Origin: Labrenzia sp. 011
Lineage (GTDB): Bacteria; Pseudomonadota; Alphaproteobacteria; Rhizobiales; Stappiaceae
Length of the DNA stretch: 64,000 nt
NCBI RefSeq assembly: GCF_003075075.1
Contig: NZ_QCYM01000002.1
Location: 124,001 to 188,000, forward strand
Direction of reading: 5' to 3'
Under the pieces are notes generated by a model. That model worked only from the letters and a program-made list of their open reading frames with translations, was not told the DNA's origin and did no database searches. Position numbers and translations under genes: made by a program. Each line of letters starts with the position of its first letter. Position 1 is the first letter of the stretch. Of the stretch, positions 54,712-63,722 are shown one piece after another.

Positions 54712-55707
54712 ATGCAGCGTTGGACGCCCGATCTGAAGACCCGGGACTGGCAGGACACCCCCGAAGCGGCCGCCGTTTGCGCTGCACTGGTGAGTGGAGG
54801 CCTGGTCGCCGTGCCGACCGAAACGGTCTATGGCCTGGCCGCGGACGCCACCAGTGGAGTGGCCTGCGCGAAGATCTTCGAAGCCAAGGGACGACCGCAA
54901 TTCAATCCGCTGATTTCCCATGTCGCCTCCCTGGAAGCGGCAACGGATCACGGTATTTTCAACGCCCAGGCCCTGGCGCTGGCAGAAGCGTTCTGGCCCG
55001 GACCGCTGACCCTTGTGGTTCCCAAAAGCAGAACCAGTCCGATTTCCGATCTCGCGACAGCGGGCCTTGAAACCGTTGCGCTGCGCGTTCCCTCCGGCCC
55101 GGTGATGCGCTACCTGTCCGACAGGATCGGCCGACCGCTGGCAGCGCCCAGCGCCAACCGGTCGGGCCGGATCAGTCCGACAAGCGCTCAAGACGTCATC
55201 GCGGATCTCGGTCCGTCCCTGAGCTTCGTCATCGACACCGGCCCCTGCGAGGTCGGGATAGAATCGACGATTGTCGGCCTGGGTGACGGCACGCCGCGCC
55301 TGCTGCGTCCGGGCGGCATTTCCCGCCAGGCCATCGAGAAGGTTCTCGGAGAACCGCTTCAGGGGGCATCGAGCGACATGCGTGCGGACGCCCCGGCAGC
55401 ACCGGGCATGCTGTCCTCGCATTATGCGCCTGACGCAAAGGTGATCCTGAACGCCTCACGCGTGCACCCCGAGGAAGGCCTGCTTTCGTTCGGCCCGGAC
55501 AGTCTCCCCGGGGCGTCCGAAGCCCTGGCAGAGGTCAATCTCAGCCCGTCAGGCGATCTCACGGAAGCCGCCGCCACCCTGTTTCAGGCGATGCGCACCC
55601 TTGATGCGAGCGGCGCCGGCACCATCCGGGTCCAGCTTATCCCCAACTTTGGGCTGGGCGAGGCGATCAACGACCGCCTGCGCCGGGCAGCGGCGCCGCG
55701 CGACTGA
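54712..55707 (+). CDS. L-threonylcarbamoyladenylate synthase (Sua5 type)
   Basis: This enzyme makes threonylcarbamoyl-AMP from Thr, bicarbonate and ATP for the t6A modification of tRNA. The 331-residue protein has the YrdC domain (about residues 1-200) with VAVPTETVYGLAADATS, KGRPQFNPLISHVAS and RVPSGPVMRYL. The C-terminal Sua5 domain (about 215-330) begins after the AAPSANRSGRISPTSAQDV segment; APGMLSSHYAPDAKV marks the Sua5 linker. The ATG at 54712 is preferred over the GTG at 54661 because it gives the normal N terminus. Confidence 0.93.
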   Translation: MQRWTPDLKTRDWQDTPEAAAVCAALVSGGLVAVPTETVYGLAADATSGVACAKIFEAKGRPQFNPLISHVASLEAATDHGIFNAQALALAEAFWPGPLTLVVPKSRTSPISDLATAGLETVALRVPSGPVMRYLSDRIGRPLAAPSANRSGRISPTSAQDVIADLGPSLSFVIDTGPCEVGIESTIVGLGDGTPRLLRPGGISRQAIEKVLGEPLQGASSDMRADAPAAPGMLSSHYAPDAKVILNASRVHPEEGLLSFGPDSLPGASEALAEVNLSPSGDLTEAAATLFQAMRTLDASGAGTIRVQLIPNFGLGEAINDRLRRAAAPRD

Positions 55708-55989
55708 ACCGGAAGCCGTCCGCGCTCCGGCTTTCCCCCGGCAGCGCCGGAGAACCGCATGTGGCGGAAAATTCACCAGCCGTATAAAAAGCCTTAAAAA
55801 TCAGCAACTCCAGCATGAACTATCCTTGCGGAACGCAACCCCGGGCGCGGCCAGTCGATCCCGTGCGCCGTTTTGCCGCCCTCCTTGAAGAGGTCAAGCA
55901 CAGCGGCTTGCATTGTCAATATGACTAAGCAATTCCGTCAATGCTACTTGATAATTTCAGTTCAATTTTCGGCTTTTCAACAATGCAAC

Positions 55990-56133
55990 CCAAACGATTA
56001 ACAGTAAAAACTCGCCAAAGCTTACCGGAATCACGTAGTCTGTAATTGGATTTGAGATGCAGCGGACCTCCCCTCGGGCATTACGGTGCTCGCACCTTTG
56101 AACGGGCCGGCTTTAATTGCCGGCCCTTTTTTT
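55990..56133 (+). ncRNA. candidate trans-acting small RNA ending at an intrinsic terminator
   Basis: A strong terminator (56104-56133) stands about 400 bases after the nearest upstream stop and 180 bases before the next start. It is preceded by an AT-rich promoter-like region and a C-rich segment (GCGGACCTCCCCTCGGG, 56061-56077). Intergenic sRNAs of alphaproteobacteria often combine an unpaired C/T-rich anti-Shine-Dalgarno stretch with such a 3' terminator. The 5' end is not defined by the sequence, and no known RNA family is recognised with confidence. Confidence 0.35.
56104..56133 (+). terminator. intrinsic terminator without an adjacent upstream gene
   Basis: A perfect 8-bp stem GGGCCGGC (56104-56111) with GCCGGCCC (56119-56126), a 7-base TTTAATT loop and seven T follow in the plus-strand direction. 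It ends a transcript that starts somewhere between 55708 and 56100. Confidence 0.85.
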
Positions 56134-56309
56134 GTCCGGCTGCCGAAACCTGACCGTTTCGGCCCCCTCCCATCTTCAATTGACAGACGCTCCGGCGACC
56201 GCTCTGATAGGTCCTGCTGGCCCCGGTCCATAGGGAACCGCCAAAAGGGGTTGGCGAAAGGCCCATTTCAAAGGGTCATCTCCATAACAAGCCGTCCGGA
56301 AACGCCCCA

Positions 56310-57239
56310 GTGTCCACGCTCTTTCTCCACCATTCCTCGTATCTCGATCACCTGACGCCGGTCGGCCATCCGGAGCGACCGGACAGGATCCGCGCCATCG
56401 ACCGGATCCTGGAACATGAAAAATTCCAGTCGCTGGAGCGGGACATTGCCCCTGTCGGTGCCCTGGAGGACATCGCGCGGGCACACCCGATGAGCTATGT
56501 CGACCGCCTTCACAGGCAGGCTCCGTCGGAAGGCACCTCCAGGGTCGATGCCGACACGACCATGTCGCCCGGCACCTGGGAAGCGGTGATCCGCGGCACG
56601 GGCGCTGCCTGTCTGGCCGTTGACGAAGTGCTGACCAAAAAGGTCAACAATGCCTTTTCCGCCTCCAGGCCTCCGGGCCATCACGCCGAAAAAGAACGGG
56701 CGATGGGGTTCTGCTTCTTCAACAATGCCGCCGTTGCCGCCCGCCATGCGCAGGCGATCCACGGTATCGGACGGGTCGCCATCGTCGATTTCGACGTCCA
56801 TCACGGCAATGGAACCCAGGATATCTTCTGGGATGATCCCGACGTGATGTATTGCTCGACCCACCAGATGCCGCTTTATCCCGGCTCCGGTGCGGCGTCT
56901 GAAAGCGGTGGGGCCAACACGATGGTCAATGTGCCTCTTGCCGCAGGAGAGGACGGCGCGGGTTTCAAGGAAGCCTTCGAAGCCATCATCCTGCCGCGCC
57001 TGGAAGGCTATGCGCCCGAACTGATCATCATTTCGGCCGGCTTCGACGCCCACAAACGCGACCCCCTGGGCGGCCTCAATCTGGTGGAGGCCGATTTCGC
57101 ATGGGCGACCCGCGCGATCATGGATGTTGCCGACAAGCACAGCAACGGCCACGTGGTCTCGATCCTGGAAGGCGGATACGATCTGGAGGGCCTCGCCCGT
57201 TCCGTTGCCGCCCATGTGCTGACGCTCATGACCGGCTGA
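56310..57239 (+). CDS. histone deacetylase family protein (class II-like deacetylase)
   Basis: This 309-residue zinc-dependent deacetylase of the HDAC/acetylpolyamine amidohydrolase superfamily has the catalytic His pair in SRPPGHHAEKERAMGFCFFNN near residue 120. The metal-binding DFDVHHGNG is near 155, and the Asp/Tyr motif is in ISAGFDAHKRDPLGGLNL near 240. Bacterial members act on acetylated polyamines, acetoin or lysine side chains. It starts at GTG. The order HDAC-xseB-dxs is common in Hyphomicrobiales, though here a regulator gene separates xseB and dxs. Confidence 0.9.
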   Translation: MSTLFLHHSSYLDHLTPVGHPERPDRIRAIDRILEHEKFQSLERDIAPVGALEDIARAHPMSYVDRLHRQAPSEGTSRVDADTTMSPGTWEAVIRGTGAACLAVDEVLTKKVNNAFSASRPPGHHAEKERAMGFCFFNNAAVAARHAQAIHGIGRVAIVDFDVHHGNGTQDIFWDDPDVMYCSTHQMPLYPGSGAASESGGANTMVNVPLAAGEDGAGFKEAFEAIILPRLEGYAPELIIISAGFDAHKRDPLGGLNLVEADFAWATRAIMDVADKHSNGHVVSILEGGYDLEGLARSVAAHVLTLMTG

Positions 57240-57376
57240 GCCTCCCCGGGCGGACGGCAAAAGCACGGGGATCATTGACCGGAATTTGAAATCAAACCTT
57301 GACCTGTGCTGCGTGGACCGCAAGTTTCCCTTCAGGTGCAACCGAAATCCTGAAATCGAAACCGGGGACAGCAGCG

Positions 57377-57625
57377 ATGAGCGATGCAGCCAACGACATT
57401 TCCGGCCTCTCCTTCGAGGAGGCGCTCAAGCAGCTGGAGACCATTGTGCGCGAGCTGGAACAGGGCAATGTGCCACTCGAGAAGAGCATCGACATGTACG
57501 AGCGCGGCGATGCCCTGCGCAAACACTGCGACGCGCTTTTGAAATCCGCCGAAGCGAAAGTCGAGAAAATCCAGCTTGGGCAGAACGGCGAAGCAACCGG
57601 AACCGGCGCCCTGGATCCCCAGTAA
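57377..57625 (+). CDS. xseB: exodeoxyribonuclease VII small subunit
   Basis: This 82-residue helical protein pairs with XseA to form exonuclease VII, which degrades single-stranded DNA. The whole conserved region is visible: [41 protein letters not shown] and a short terminal segment with EKIQL. The ATG at 57377 gives the normal short N terminus. The partner xseA is not in the window. Confidence 0.94.
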   Translation: MSDAANDISGLSFEEALKQLETIVRELEQGNVPLEKSIDMYERGDALRKHCDALLKSAEAKVEKIQLGQNGEATGTGALDPQ

Positions 57626-57932
57626 AACCGGTTTTTCTGCCGCTCATGCGAGTTGACATGCGCCGGCGGCGCGCCGGATTTGCAGCGTCGGCGTCACTGT
57701 GCCGCAGCTTTGGTCGTCCGATACACTTGTCCTGAATGAAATGCTGGCCGGACACTTGCTTTTTGCACAAGGCAAGCAAGACAAGGCAGATTAAGTTTAC
57801 ACGGGTGCTGAGCATTTCTTCACGGCACTTCAGTTTTCCGTAATTATTTCCATTGCGCCCATATTCATTCATTGGTAGAAATATTTGAGAGTTCACGGGA
57901 ACGTATGTAATTATTAGTAGACAAAGCGCATC
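57626..57932. other. intergenic region between xseB and the LuxR-type gene
   Basis: A 6-bp GC hairpin (57663-57668 with 57672-57677) could end the xseB transcript, though no T run follows. From about 57770 to 57930 the base composition becomes AT-rich, which fits a promoter for the LuxR-type gene. No small gene is seen. Confidence 0.45.
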
Positions 57933-59120
57933 ATGCCCGAACTCAGCAAATCAGGCGAAGCAAAACTACTTCTTCGCATCCTAGAGTGCTCGCCACAGCC
58001 TGATGGGTGGCATTCTATTCTGGAACTGATTGAGGAACAGCTGAACTGCAGAGCGTTTCTCGCGGAATTCGATCAGCAGGGCAATCCGACGCGGACGTTC
58101 GGCAGACACCGGCAAGCCCGGCAGCTGGGAGAGGTCTTTCAGAACATCCGGATGTCGAACGGGCGCAGCGCACTGCAATTTCTGCTCGCCGAAGCGTCCC
58201 TGTTCCACCCCTACTGCAAAACGTCGATCGACAAGGGATGCGCCGACGGTACTTCCTCACCGGACGGGGGGATCGTCCACGATCCGGACCGGGTCGAACC
58301 ACCCACCGCCTGCCAGGAGGAGACGGCGCAGCAGCACAGGCTGCTGTCCGGTGCCCCCGGTCTCGTCGCCCCTCTCCGGCGCACCGAAAAATCAACGATC
58401 CTGTTCGCGTGTCTGTTCACGGCTCATACCCCGGACACAATCGACACCACCGTCGCGTTCGAAACATTCGAGACGATGGTCAAGGCGCTGACGCCCGGCC
58501 TGCACGGCTATCTGAGGCTGGAACAGGAGCGGTCGCTGATCCAGGTTCACCGCACCCTGCTGTCCGCCCTGGGCACCCCCGCGATCCTTGTCAATTTCGA
58601 ACGGGAGATACTGGTCCAGACCCCGGCGGCGCTGAAAATGCTGGAGGAGCTGGGGCTGGCCACCGGAGCGGGCCGCAAGCTGCAGGTCAACAACAGGCAG
58701 ATCGAAACCGCGCTGCAGTTGCTCGTGTCGGATCACGAGAACCCGCCACGGAAAACCCCGTCGGTCTATATCACGGGCAGGAATGGCTGCCCCAAACGGG
58801 TGTCCATTCAAACCGTCGCCCCGCCCGCTTACGGGTCAGGCGAAATCGTGCGGCCGTTTTTCCTGATCCGCATCGCCGAGACCACCCCGCTGTCGGAGGA
58901 TGTCGAGAGCATCCTCCACGACCATTACGACCTGTCCCTGTCGGAAGCCCATCTGGCAAGACATCTGACCATGACCGGTTCGATGAACGCCACTGCGGAC
59001 CATCTCGGCATCACGCGCAACACGGCCAAGACGCATCTGCGCCGCATCTACGAGAAAACCGGTGCGCATACGCAACTTCAGCTGGCAAGGCTGGTTCACA
59101 AGCTGGCAAGCCTGTTCTGA
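57933..59120 (+). CDS. LuxR-type HTH transcriptional regulator
   Basis: This 395-residue protein has a C-terminal LuxR-class helix-turn-helix (about residues 325-392): LSLSEAHLARHLTMTGSMNATADHLGITRNTAKTHLRRIYEKTGAHTQLQLARLV. The last part is the typical recognition helix and dimerisation end. The N-terminal region of about 320 residues shows a PAS-like stretch (TPAILVNFEREILVQTPAALKMLEELG, about 215-240) but no autoinducer-binding or receiver domain I can name. Ligand and targets are unknown. It sits between xseB and dxs, an unusual interruption of that order. Its own AT-rich promoter precedes it. Confidence 0.85.
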   Translation: MPELSKSGEAKLLLRILECSPQPDGWHSILELIEEQLNCRAFLAEFDQQGNPTRTFGRHRQARQLGEVFQNIRMSNGRSALQFLLAEASLFHPYCKTSIDKGCADGTSSPDGGIVHDPDRVEPPTACQEETAQQHRLLSGAPGLVAPLRRTEKSTILFACLFTAHTPDTIDTTVAFETFETMVKALTPGLHGYLRLEQERSLIQVHRTLLSALGTPAILVNFEREILVQTPAALKMLEELGLATGAGRKLQVNNRQIETALQLLVSDHENPPRKTPSVYITGRNGCPKRVSIQTVAPPAYGSGEIVRPFFLIRIAETTPLSEDVESILHDHYDLSLSEAHLARHLTMTGSMNATADHLGITRNTAKTHLRRIYEKTGAHTQLQLARLVHKLASLF

Positions 59121-59685
59121 ACCGGCACAGAACGGCAGAGCCAGACGGCTGCGTTCTGCACGGTTTCCAGCGCGGTTTCGGGTGATTTTCGCGCCGGATC
59201 CGGACAGATTCGCGCTCCCTGGAGACGGTCTGCGCAAAAAAACGGGGCCGCATAAATACGACCCCGAGTTGATCACTGTGCACGTGGCCCCATCGACCAC
59301 GGCAAATCCATTAAGACAGATCCGGAACAGATGCATCACCCAAAAGGGTGACAAAAGGGAATTTCGAAGAAAGTTGCATGAATTTCACAATCCAACCCCT
59401 AAATGCAGCTGCTGTCACCATGCTCGAGGCCTCCCGCACACGGCCTCCCTTGACCCGTTGGCGGATGCAGGGGCGCAGCGGTGAACCCGGCGCCGTTTGG
59501 CGTCAGAGCGTAATCCATTTCCGTTCCGGGCAGATTCCCGACGGCAAGGGTGACGGACAGGATCGCGGCCTGCGGCACTCCGGAATCATGGGCATTGTGG
59601 CACATTCCTTCACACGCGTTTGCGCCCTATATACGGTTGGTGTATGCCTGCCCGCCATGTTTCAACTCCCGGAGCCGTCTGCAGC
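59121..59685. other. intergenic region upstream of dxs with a minus-strand terminator
   Basis: These 565 bases contain the terminator described at 59236-59266, whose T run is on the minus strand, and the presumed dxs promoter near 59600-59640. A repeated GGCCTCCC occurs twice near 59430-59450. No protein-coding gene on either strand is supported. Confidence 0.55.
59236..59266 (-). terminator. intrinsic terminator on the minus strand, source transcript unknown
   Basis: An 8-bp stem with one G-U pair (59043 is not involved; arms at 59243-59250 and 59259-59266, loop CATAAATA on the plus strand) is followed on the minus strand by seven T (59236-59242). No gene on the minus strand ends nearby, so it either ends an unannotated minus-strand transcript from the 59270-59680 region or acts from the plus side as a weak terminator of the LuxR-type gene. 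Confidence 0.7.
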
Positions 59686-61605
59686 GTGACTTCAAAACCC
59701 CATACGCCCCTTCTCGACAAGGTTGCCTCACCCGCGGATCTGCGCGGGCTGGACGAAGCCGATCTTCAGCAGCTTGCCGACGAATTGCGCACTGAGACAA
59801 TTGACGCCGTGTCGATTACCGGCGGCCATCTGGGAGCCGGGCTCGGCGTTGTGGAGCTGACCGTCGCGCTTCACTATGTGTTCGACACGCCCGACGACAG
59901 GATCATCTGGGACGTCGGCCATCAGTGCTATCCGCACAAGATCCTGACGGAGCGCCGTGACCGCATCCGCACCCTGCGTCAGGGCGACGGGCTGTCCGGG
60001 TTCACCAAACGCGCGGAAAGCATCTACGACCCCTTCGGCGCGGCACATTCTTCCACCTCGATTTCGGCAGGCCTGGGAATGGCCGCGGCCCGCGATCTCA
60101 AGGGCGGCGACAACAATGTGATTGCGGTGATCGGCGACGGCGCCATGTCCGCGGGCATGGCCTATGAGGCGATGAACAATGCCGGTCATCTCGGATCGCG
60201 GCTGATTGTCATCCTGAACGACAACGACATGTCCATCGCGCCCCCCGTCGGAGCCATGTCCGCATATCTGGCGAAACTGGTCTCGGGCCCCACCTACCAG
60301 TCCCTGCGCGGCGCGGCGAAGAACATCGTCAAGAATCTGCCCAAGCCGCTGTTCGAAAAGGCCGCCCGGGCGGAGGAATATGCCCGCGGGTTCTGGACCG
60401 GCGGCACATTGTTCGAGGAACTGGGCTTTTATTACGTCGGCCCGGTGGACGGACATAATCTGGAGCATCTTCTGCCGATCCTGAAGAATGTCCGCGACAC
60501 CCATCAGGGGCCCGTGCTGATCCATGCGGTCACCCAGAAAGGCAAGGGCTACGGCCCGGCGGAAGGGGCCAGGGACAAGTATCACGGCGTCGCCAGGTTC
60601 GACGTGGTGACCGGCAAGCAGGCCAAACCGAAGGCGAACGCGCCGAGCTACACCAATGTGTTCGCCACGTCCCTGATCAAGGAAGCGGAGACCGACGACA
60701 AGGTTGTCGCGATCACCGCGGCCATGCCGGACGGGACAGGCCTGAACCTCTTCGGCGAGGCCTTCCCGGAGCGCACCTTCGACGTGGGCATTGCCGAGCA
60801 GCATGCGGTGACATTCGCCGCCGGTCTGGCGACCGAAGGCTTCAAACCCTTCGCCACCATCTATTCCACCTTCCTGCAGCGCGCCTATGATCAGGTGATC
60901 CACGACGTGGCGATCCAGGGACTGCCGGTGCGCTTCCCCATCGACCGTGCCGGGCTGGTGGGGGCCGACGGCCCGACCCATGCGGGAGCCTTCGACACCG
61001 CCTTCCTCTCCTGCCTGCCCGGGTTCGTCGTCATGGCGGCGGCCGACGAGGTGGAGCTCCGGCACATGGTGGCAACTGCTGTCGCCTATGACGAGGGTCC
61101 CATTTCCTTCCGCTATCCGCGTGGCGAAGGCACCGGCCTGGAGATGCCGGAACGCGGCAGTGTCCTCGAGATCGGCAAGGGTGTCATCCGCAGGGAAGGC
61201 ACGAAGGTCGCGCTTCTCAGTTTCGGCGGCCGGATGAGCGAGTGCCTGAAGGCGGCCGACGAACTGGACGCCGCCGGTCTTTCGACCACCGTCGCAGACG
61301 CCCGTTTCGCCAAGCCGCTGGACATGGATCTTATCCGACGCCTTGCGCGCTCGCACGAAGTCCTCGTGACCGTCGAGGAAGGCGCCCCAGGCGGGTTCGG
61401 CAGCCATGTGCTGACCAGACTTGCCGAAGAAGGTCTCCTGGATAACGGCCTGAAGGTGCGCACCCTCGCCCTGCCGGATGCCTATCTCGATCACGACAAG
61501 CCGGAGGCCATGTACGCAAGGGCCGGTCTTGACTGCGACGGCATCATGAAAACCGTCTTCACCGCCCTTGGCACGTCGGCCCTGAGCGCGCCGCAGCGGG
61601 CCTGA
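59686..61605 (+). CDS. dxs: 1-deoxy-D-xylulose-5-phosphate synthase
   Basis: This first enzyme of the MEP isoprenoid pathway condenses pyruvate and glyceraldehyde-3-phosphate with thiamine diphosphate. The 639-residue protein has [24 protein letters not shown] near residue 40 and the thiamine motif [20 protein letters not shown] near residue 145. The transketolase-like region has [23 protein letters not shown] near residue 360. The GTG at 59686 gives [13 protein letters not shown], the common N terminus in relatives; an ATG at 59644 would add 14 residues. It is preceded by the LuxR-type gene and followed by a terminator. Confidence 0.95.
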   Translation: MTSKPHTPLLDKVASPADLRGLDEADLQQLADELRTETIDAVSITGGHLGAGLGVVELTVALHYVFDTPDDRIIWDVGHQCYPHKILTERRDRIRTLRQGDGLSGFTKRAESIYDPFGAAHSSTSISAGLGMAAARDLKGGDNNVIAVIGDGAMSAGMAYEAMNNAGHLGSRLIVILNDNDMSIAPPVGAMSAYLAKLVSGPTYQSLRGAAKNIVKNLPKPLFEKAARAEEYARGFWTGGTLFEELGFYYVGPVDGHNLEHLLPILKNVRDTHQGPVLIHAVTQKGKGYGPAEGARDKYHGVARFDVVTGKQAKPKANAPSYTNVFATSLIKEAETDDKVVAITAAMPDGTGLNLFGEAFPERTFDVGIAEQHAVTFAAGLATEGFKPFATIYSTFLQRAYDQVIHDVAIQGLPVRFPIDRAGLVGADGPTHAGAFDTAFLSCLPGFVVMAAADEVELRHMVATAVAYDEGPISFRYPRGEGTGLEMPERGSVLEIGKGVIRREGTKVALLSFGGRMSECLKAADELDAAGLSTTVADARFAKPLDMDLIRRLARSHEVLVTVEEGAPGGFGSHVLTRLAEEGLLDNGLKVRTLALPDAYLDHDKPEAMYARAGLDCDGIMKTVFTALGTSALSAPQRA

Positions 61606-61739
61606 ACAGCCGGTTCCCGGCTGTCAAAGCGGCACGGCAAGTGACAAAAGCGTCCTGCCCGGGTTTGCGTGGGGAGGGCGCAGAGAAGCTGATTGACACG
61701 GGCTCCCTTACCTGAAAAGGCTGGATGACAGAATAAAAC

Positions 61740-61770
61740 GCGTCGGTTCAAACCGGCGCTTTGTTTTATT
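61740..61770 (+). terminator. intrinsic terminator downstream of dxs
   Basis: A 9-bp stem with one T-G pair (61740-61748 with 61751-61759) and a minimal loop is followed by TTTGTTTTATT on the plus strand. It lies about 135 bases after the dxs stop and just before the next gene. Confidence 0.75.
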
Positions 61771-61791
61771 CCAGATCTTCAGGAGGCAGCC

Positions 61792-63228
61792 GTGGCTCAG
61801 ACGCTTCTTTCCGTGTCCGCTCTATTGTTGTCCGTTGCCCTTCTGATTTTCGGCCACGGCCTGCAGACGACCCTGCTGCCCCTGGCGGCCGACAGGTACT
61901 ACTTCTCCGATTTCGAGATCGGTCTGGTCTCCTCCGCCTATTTCTTCGGCATGGTGATCGGCTGCCTCGGCGCGCCGCTGCTGATCATGCGGGCCGGCCA
62001 CATCCGCGCCTTCGCCGCGCTTGTCTCCCTGATGTCCGCAGCGGCGATCCTGCACCCGGTGCTCATCGATCCCTATGCCTGGATGATCATCCGCATGATC
62101 GCCGGCTTCAGCCTCGCCGGGTTCTACATGATCGTGGAAAGCTGGCTCAACGAGACCGCAACGAACGAAAACCGCGGCACGGTGATGTCCGTCTATATTC
62201 TCATCCTGTTCGGCGCCCTGATGATGGGACAGGTCTCCATCGCCACGATGAACATATCCACCTTCCTGCCCTTCGCCGTTGCCTCGGTGATGGTCAGCCT
62301 TGCGGTGATGCCGGTCGCACTGACCACCTCCAACCAGCCCGCACCCATCACGCTTGTGCGCTTCCGTCCGGCACAGCTTTACAGGAACTCTCCCGCCGCA
62401 TTTGTCGGCGTTCTGTTCATCGGCTGTTCGCAGGGCGCCCTGCTGACCCTGTCGCCGCTGTACGGATCGCAGATCGGCCTGTCGAGCAATCAGTCCGCCT
62501 TCTACGCCGCCGCGATCATCGGCGGCGGCCTGATCGCCCAGTGGCCTGTCGGCCGGCTCTCGGACAAGCTCGACCGGCGTCTTGTCCTGGCCGGACTGGG
62601 GAGCGGAACGGCCACCGTCGCCCTGGCGATCGTGCTCCTTGCGCCCAAGGAGTTCCAGTTCGCGATCCTGAGCGCCATGATTGTGGGAATGTTCTGCCAG
62701 CCGCTCTATGCGATTGCGGTTGCCCATGCCTTCGACCACGCGGCCCACGAGGATTTTGTCGAGACCTCCTCCGGCATGCTGCTTTCCTTCGGAATCGGCT
62801 CCATCGCCGGACCGCTGATCGCCTCGCTGATCATGAGCAGGACCGGGCCGTCCGGTCTCTACATCATGATCGTCGTGGTCAATGTGGTGATGGTCGCCTT
62901 CATCCTGACCCGCGTCCTCACTCGCGACGCGCTTTCGGCGGAAGAAAAGACGGACTTCGAATACGCTTCCACAGCCCAGGTCGGTACGGTCATTTCCGCC
63001 GAACCGCTGGATGCGGAGTCGGAAGAATATGTCATCGCGCCCGAGGACTTCCCGGCCTATGAGGACGACATCTACAACTTCGACACCGTTTCCGCGGACG
63101 ACAGCGAAGACGACGAGACCGACGCGGAGGCGGAGGCGGAGGCGGAGGCGGATGGAGATCCGGCGGATGCGGGCAACGGGCAAGATCCCGATGGCGATGC
63201 CGACGGAACACCGCAAAAGAGCGGGTAG
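61792..63228 (+). CDS. major facilitator superfamily transporter with acidic C-terminal tail
   Basis: This 478-residue MFS permease has twelve helices within about residues 1-385. It is of the YcaD type, with the conserved loop LLIMRAGHIRAFAALVS between helices 2 and 3 and MIAGFSLAGFYMIVESWLNE near residue 110. The mid-protein loop QWPVGRLSDKLDRR is near 250. It starts at GTG with AGGAGG six bases upstream. After the last helix a tail of about 85 residues rich in Asp and Glu includes an (Ala-Glu)n run encoded by a hexanucleotide repeat. Substrate unknown. Confidence 0.88.
   Translation: MAQTLLSVSALLLSVALLIFGHGLQTTLLPLAADRYYFSDFEIGLVSSAYFFGMVIGCLGAPLLIMRAGHIRAFAALVSLMSAAAILHPVLIDPYAWMIIRMIAGFSLAGFYMIVESWLNETATNENRGTVMSVYILILFGALMMGQVSIATMNISTFLPFAVASVMVSLAVMPVALTTSNQPAPITLVRFRPAQLYRNSPAAFVGVLFIGCSQGALLTLSPLYGSQIGLSSNQSAFYAAAIIGGGLIAQWPVGRLSDKLDRRLVLAGLGSGTATVALAIVLLAPKEFQFAILSAMIVGMFCQPLYAIAVAHAFDHAAHEDFVETSSGMLLSFGIGSIAGPLIASLIMSRTGPSGLYIMIVVVNVVMVAFILTRVLTRDALSAEEKTDFEYASTAQVGTVISAEPLDAESEEYVIAPEDFPAYEDDIYNFDTVSADDSEDDETDAEAEAEAEADGDPADAGNGQDPDGDADGTPQKSG
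63124..63153 (+). repeat. GCGGAG hexanucleotide repeat inside the MFS gene
   Basis: Four perfect GCGGAG units and a fifth with one mismatch encode alternating Ala-Glu near the C terminus of the transporter. The stretch is in frame and likely variable in length between strains. Confidence 0.8.
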
Positions 63229-63291
63229 TGTGCCCGTGACTGCGCCCTTTCGCCGCTCGACATGCGGCGCGTTTGAGCCTATAGCCGCAGC

Positions 63292-63687
63292 ATGACCGCG
63301 CGTATCACGCCCATGCAAGCGTTCCGTATGGAGCGTCACCCGATGGTGGCGCTGACCGCGCTTGTCTTTGCCATGCGTTTCTGCCTGCTCGTGCTGGTGT
63401 CGGCCCTCTCGCCCGACGCGGCAGCGGCCGCGGGTCTGACGAGCCTGTGCCAGCCCTCCGGCCAGCAGCAGACCCTGCCGGGCCTTCACGATCCGCTCGC
63501 CTGCCATTGCGGACCGGTCTGCGCCCATGGCTGCGCCCTTCAGTCCGGCCTTTCCGGTGCCGCTGCGCTGCCTGTGCTGCTTGTGCCCGCCACAACCATC
63601 AAACGGCCAGTGGCAGGCCGGGACGATGTCCATCCGCCCCTGATCCGGTCAGCCGCCATCCGGGGCCCTCCCCTTTCCTTGATCTGA
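63292..63687 (+). CDS. DUF2946-like Cys-rich membrane protein
   Basis: This 131-residue protein has an N-terminal hydrophobic segment (MVALTALVFAMRFCLLVLVSAL, about residues 18-39) followed by a Cys/His-rich region ACHCGPVCAHGC near residue 72, which could bind metal. It ends just before a PCu(A)C copper chaperone gene in the same direction, and proteins of this type often accompany copper-handling genes. Function is therefore inferred only from context. Confidence 0.6.
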   Translation: MTARITPMQAFRMERHPMVALTALVFAMRFCLLVLVSALSPDAAAAAGLTSLCQPSGQQQTLPGLHDPLACHCGPVCAHGCALQSGLSGAAALPVLLVPATTIKRPVAGRDDVHPPLIRSAAIRGPPLSLI

Positions 63688-63722
63688 AAACACCCCCAAT
63701 TCAGAAATCAAGGACATTGCAA

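Larger units (their letters stand above)
55708..56309. other. noncoding stretch between Sua5 and HDAC genes
   Basis: This 602-base region contains an AT-rich segment at about 55870-56030 and the terminator at 56104-56133. No supported ORF is present. The stretch around 55990-56100 may be an RNA gene (see separate entry). Confidence 0.55.

Noticed and set aside
59728-61494. A 588-codon minus-strand frame
   Set aside because: It is the antisense shadow of dxs, whose thiamine and transketolase motifs are complete. It cannot explain the minus-strand terminator at 59236 because its stop lies about 460 bases away with no hairpin beside it.
61740-61770. GGTTCAAACC resembling a tRNA T-loop
   Set aside because: No acceptor or anticodon arm can be built around it. 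The segment is a terminator stem with a T-rich tail.
61822-63633. A 603-codon minus-strand frame
   Set aside because: It is antisense to the MFS transporter, with many His/Arg/Gly residues and no domain.
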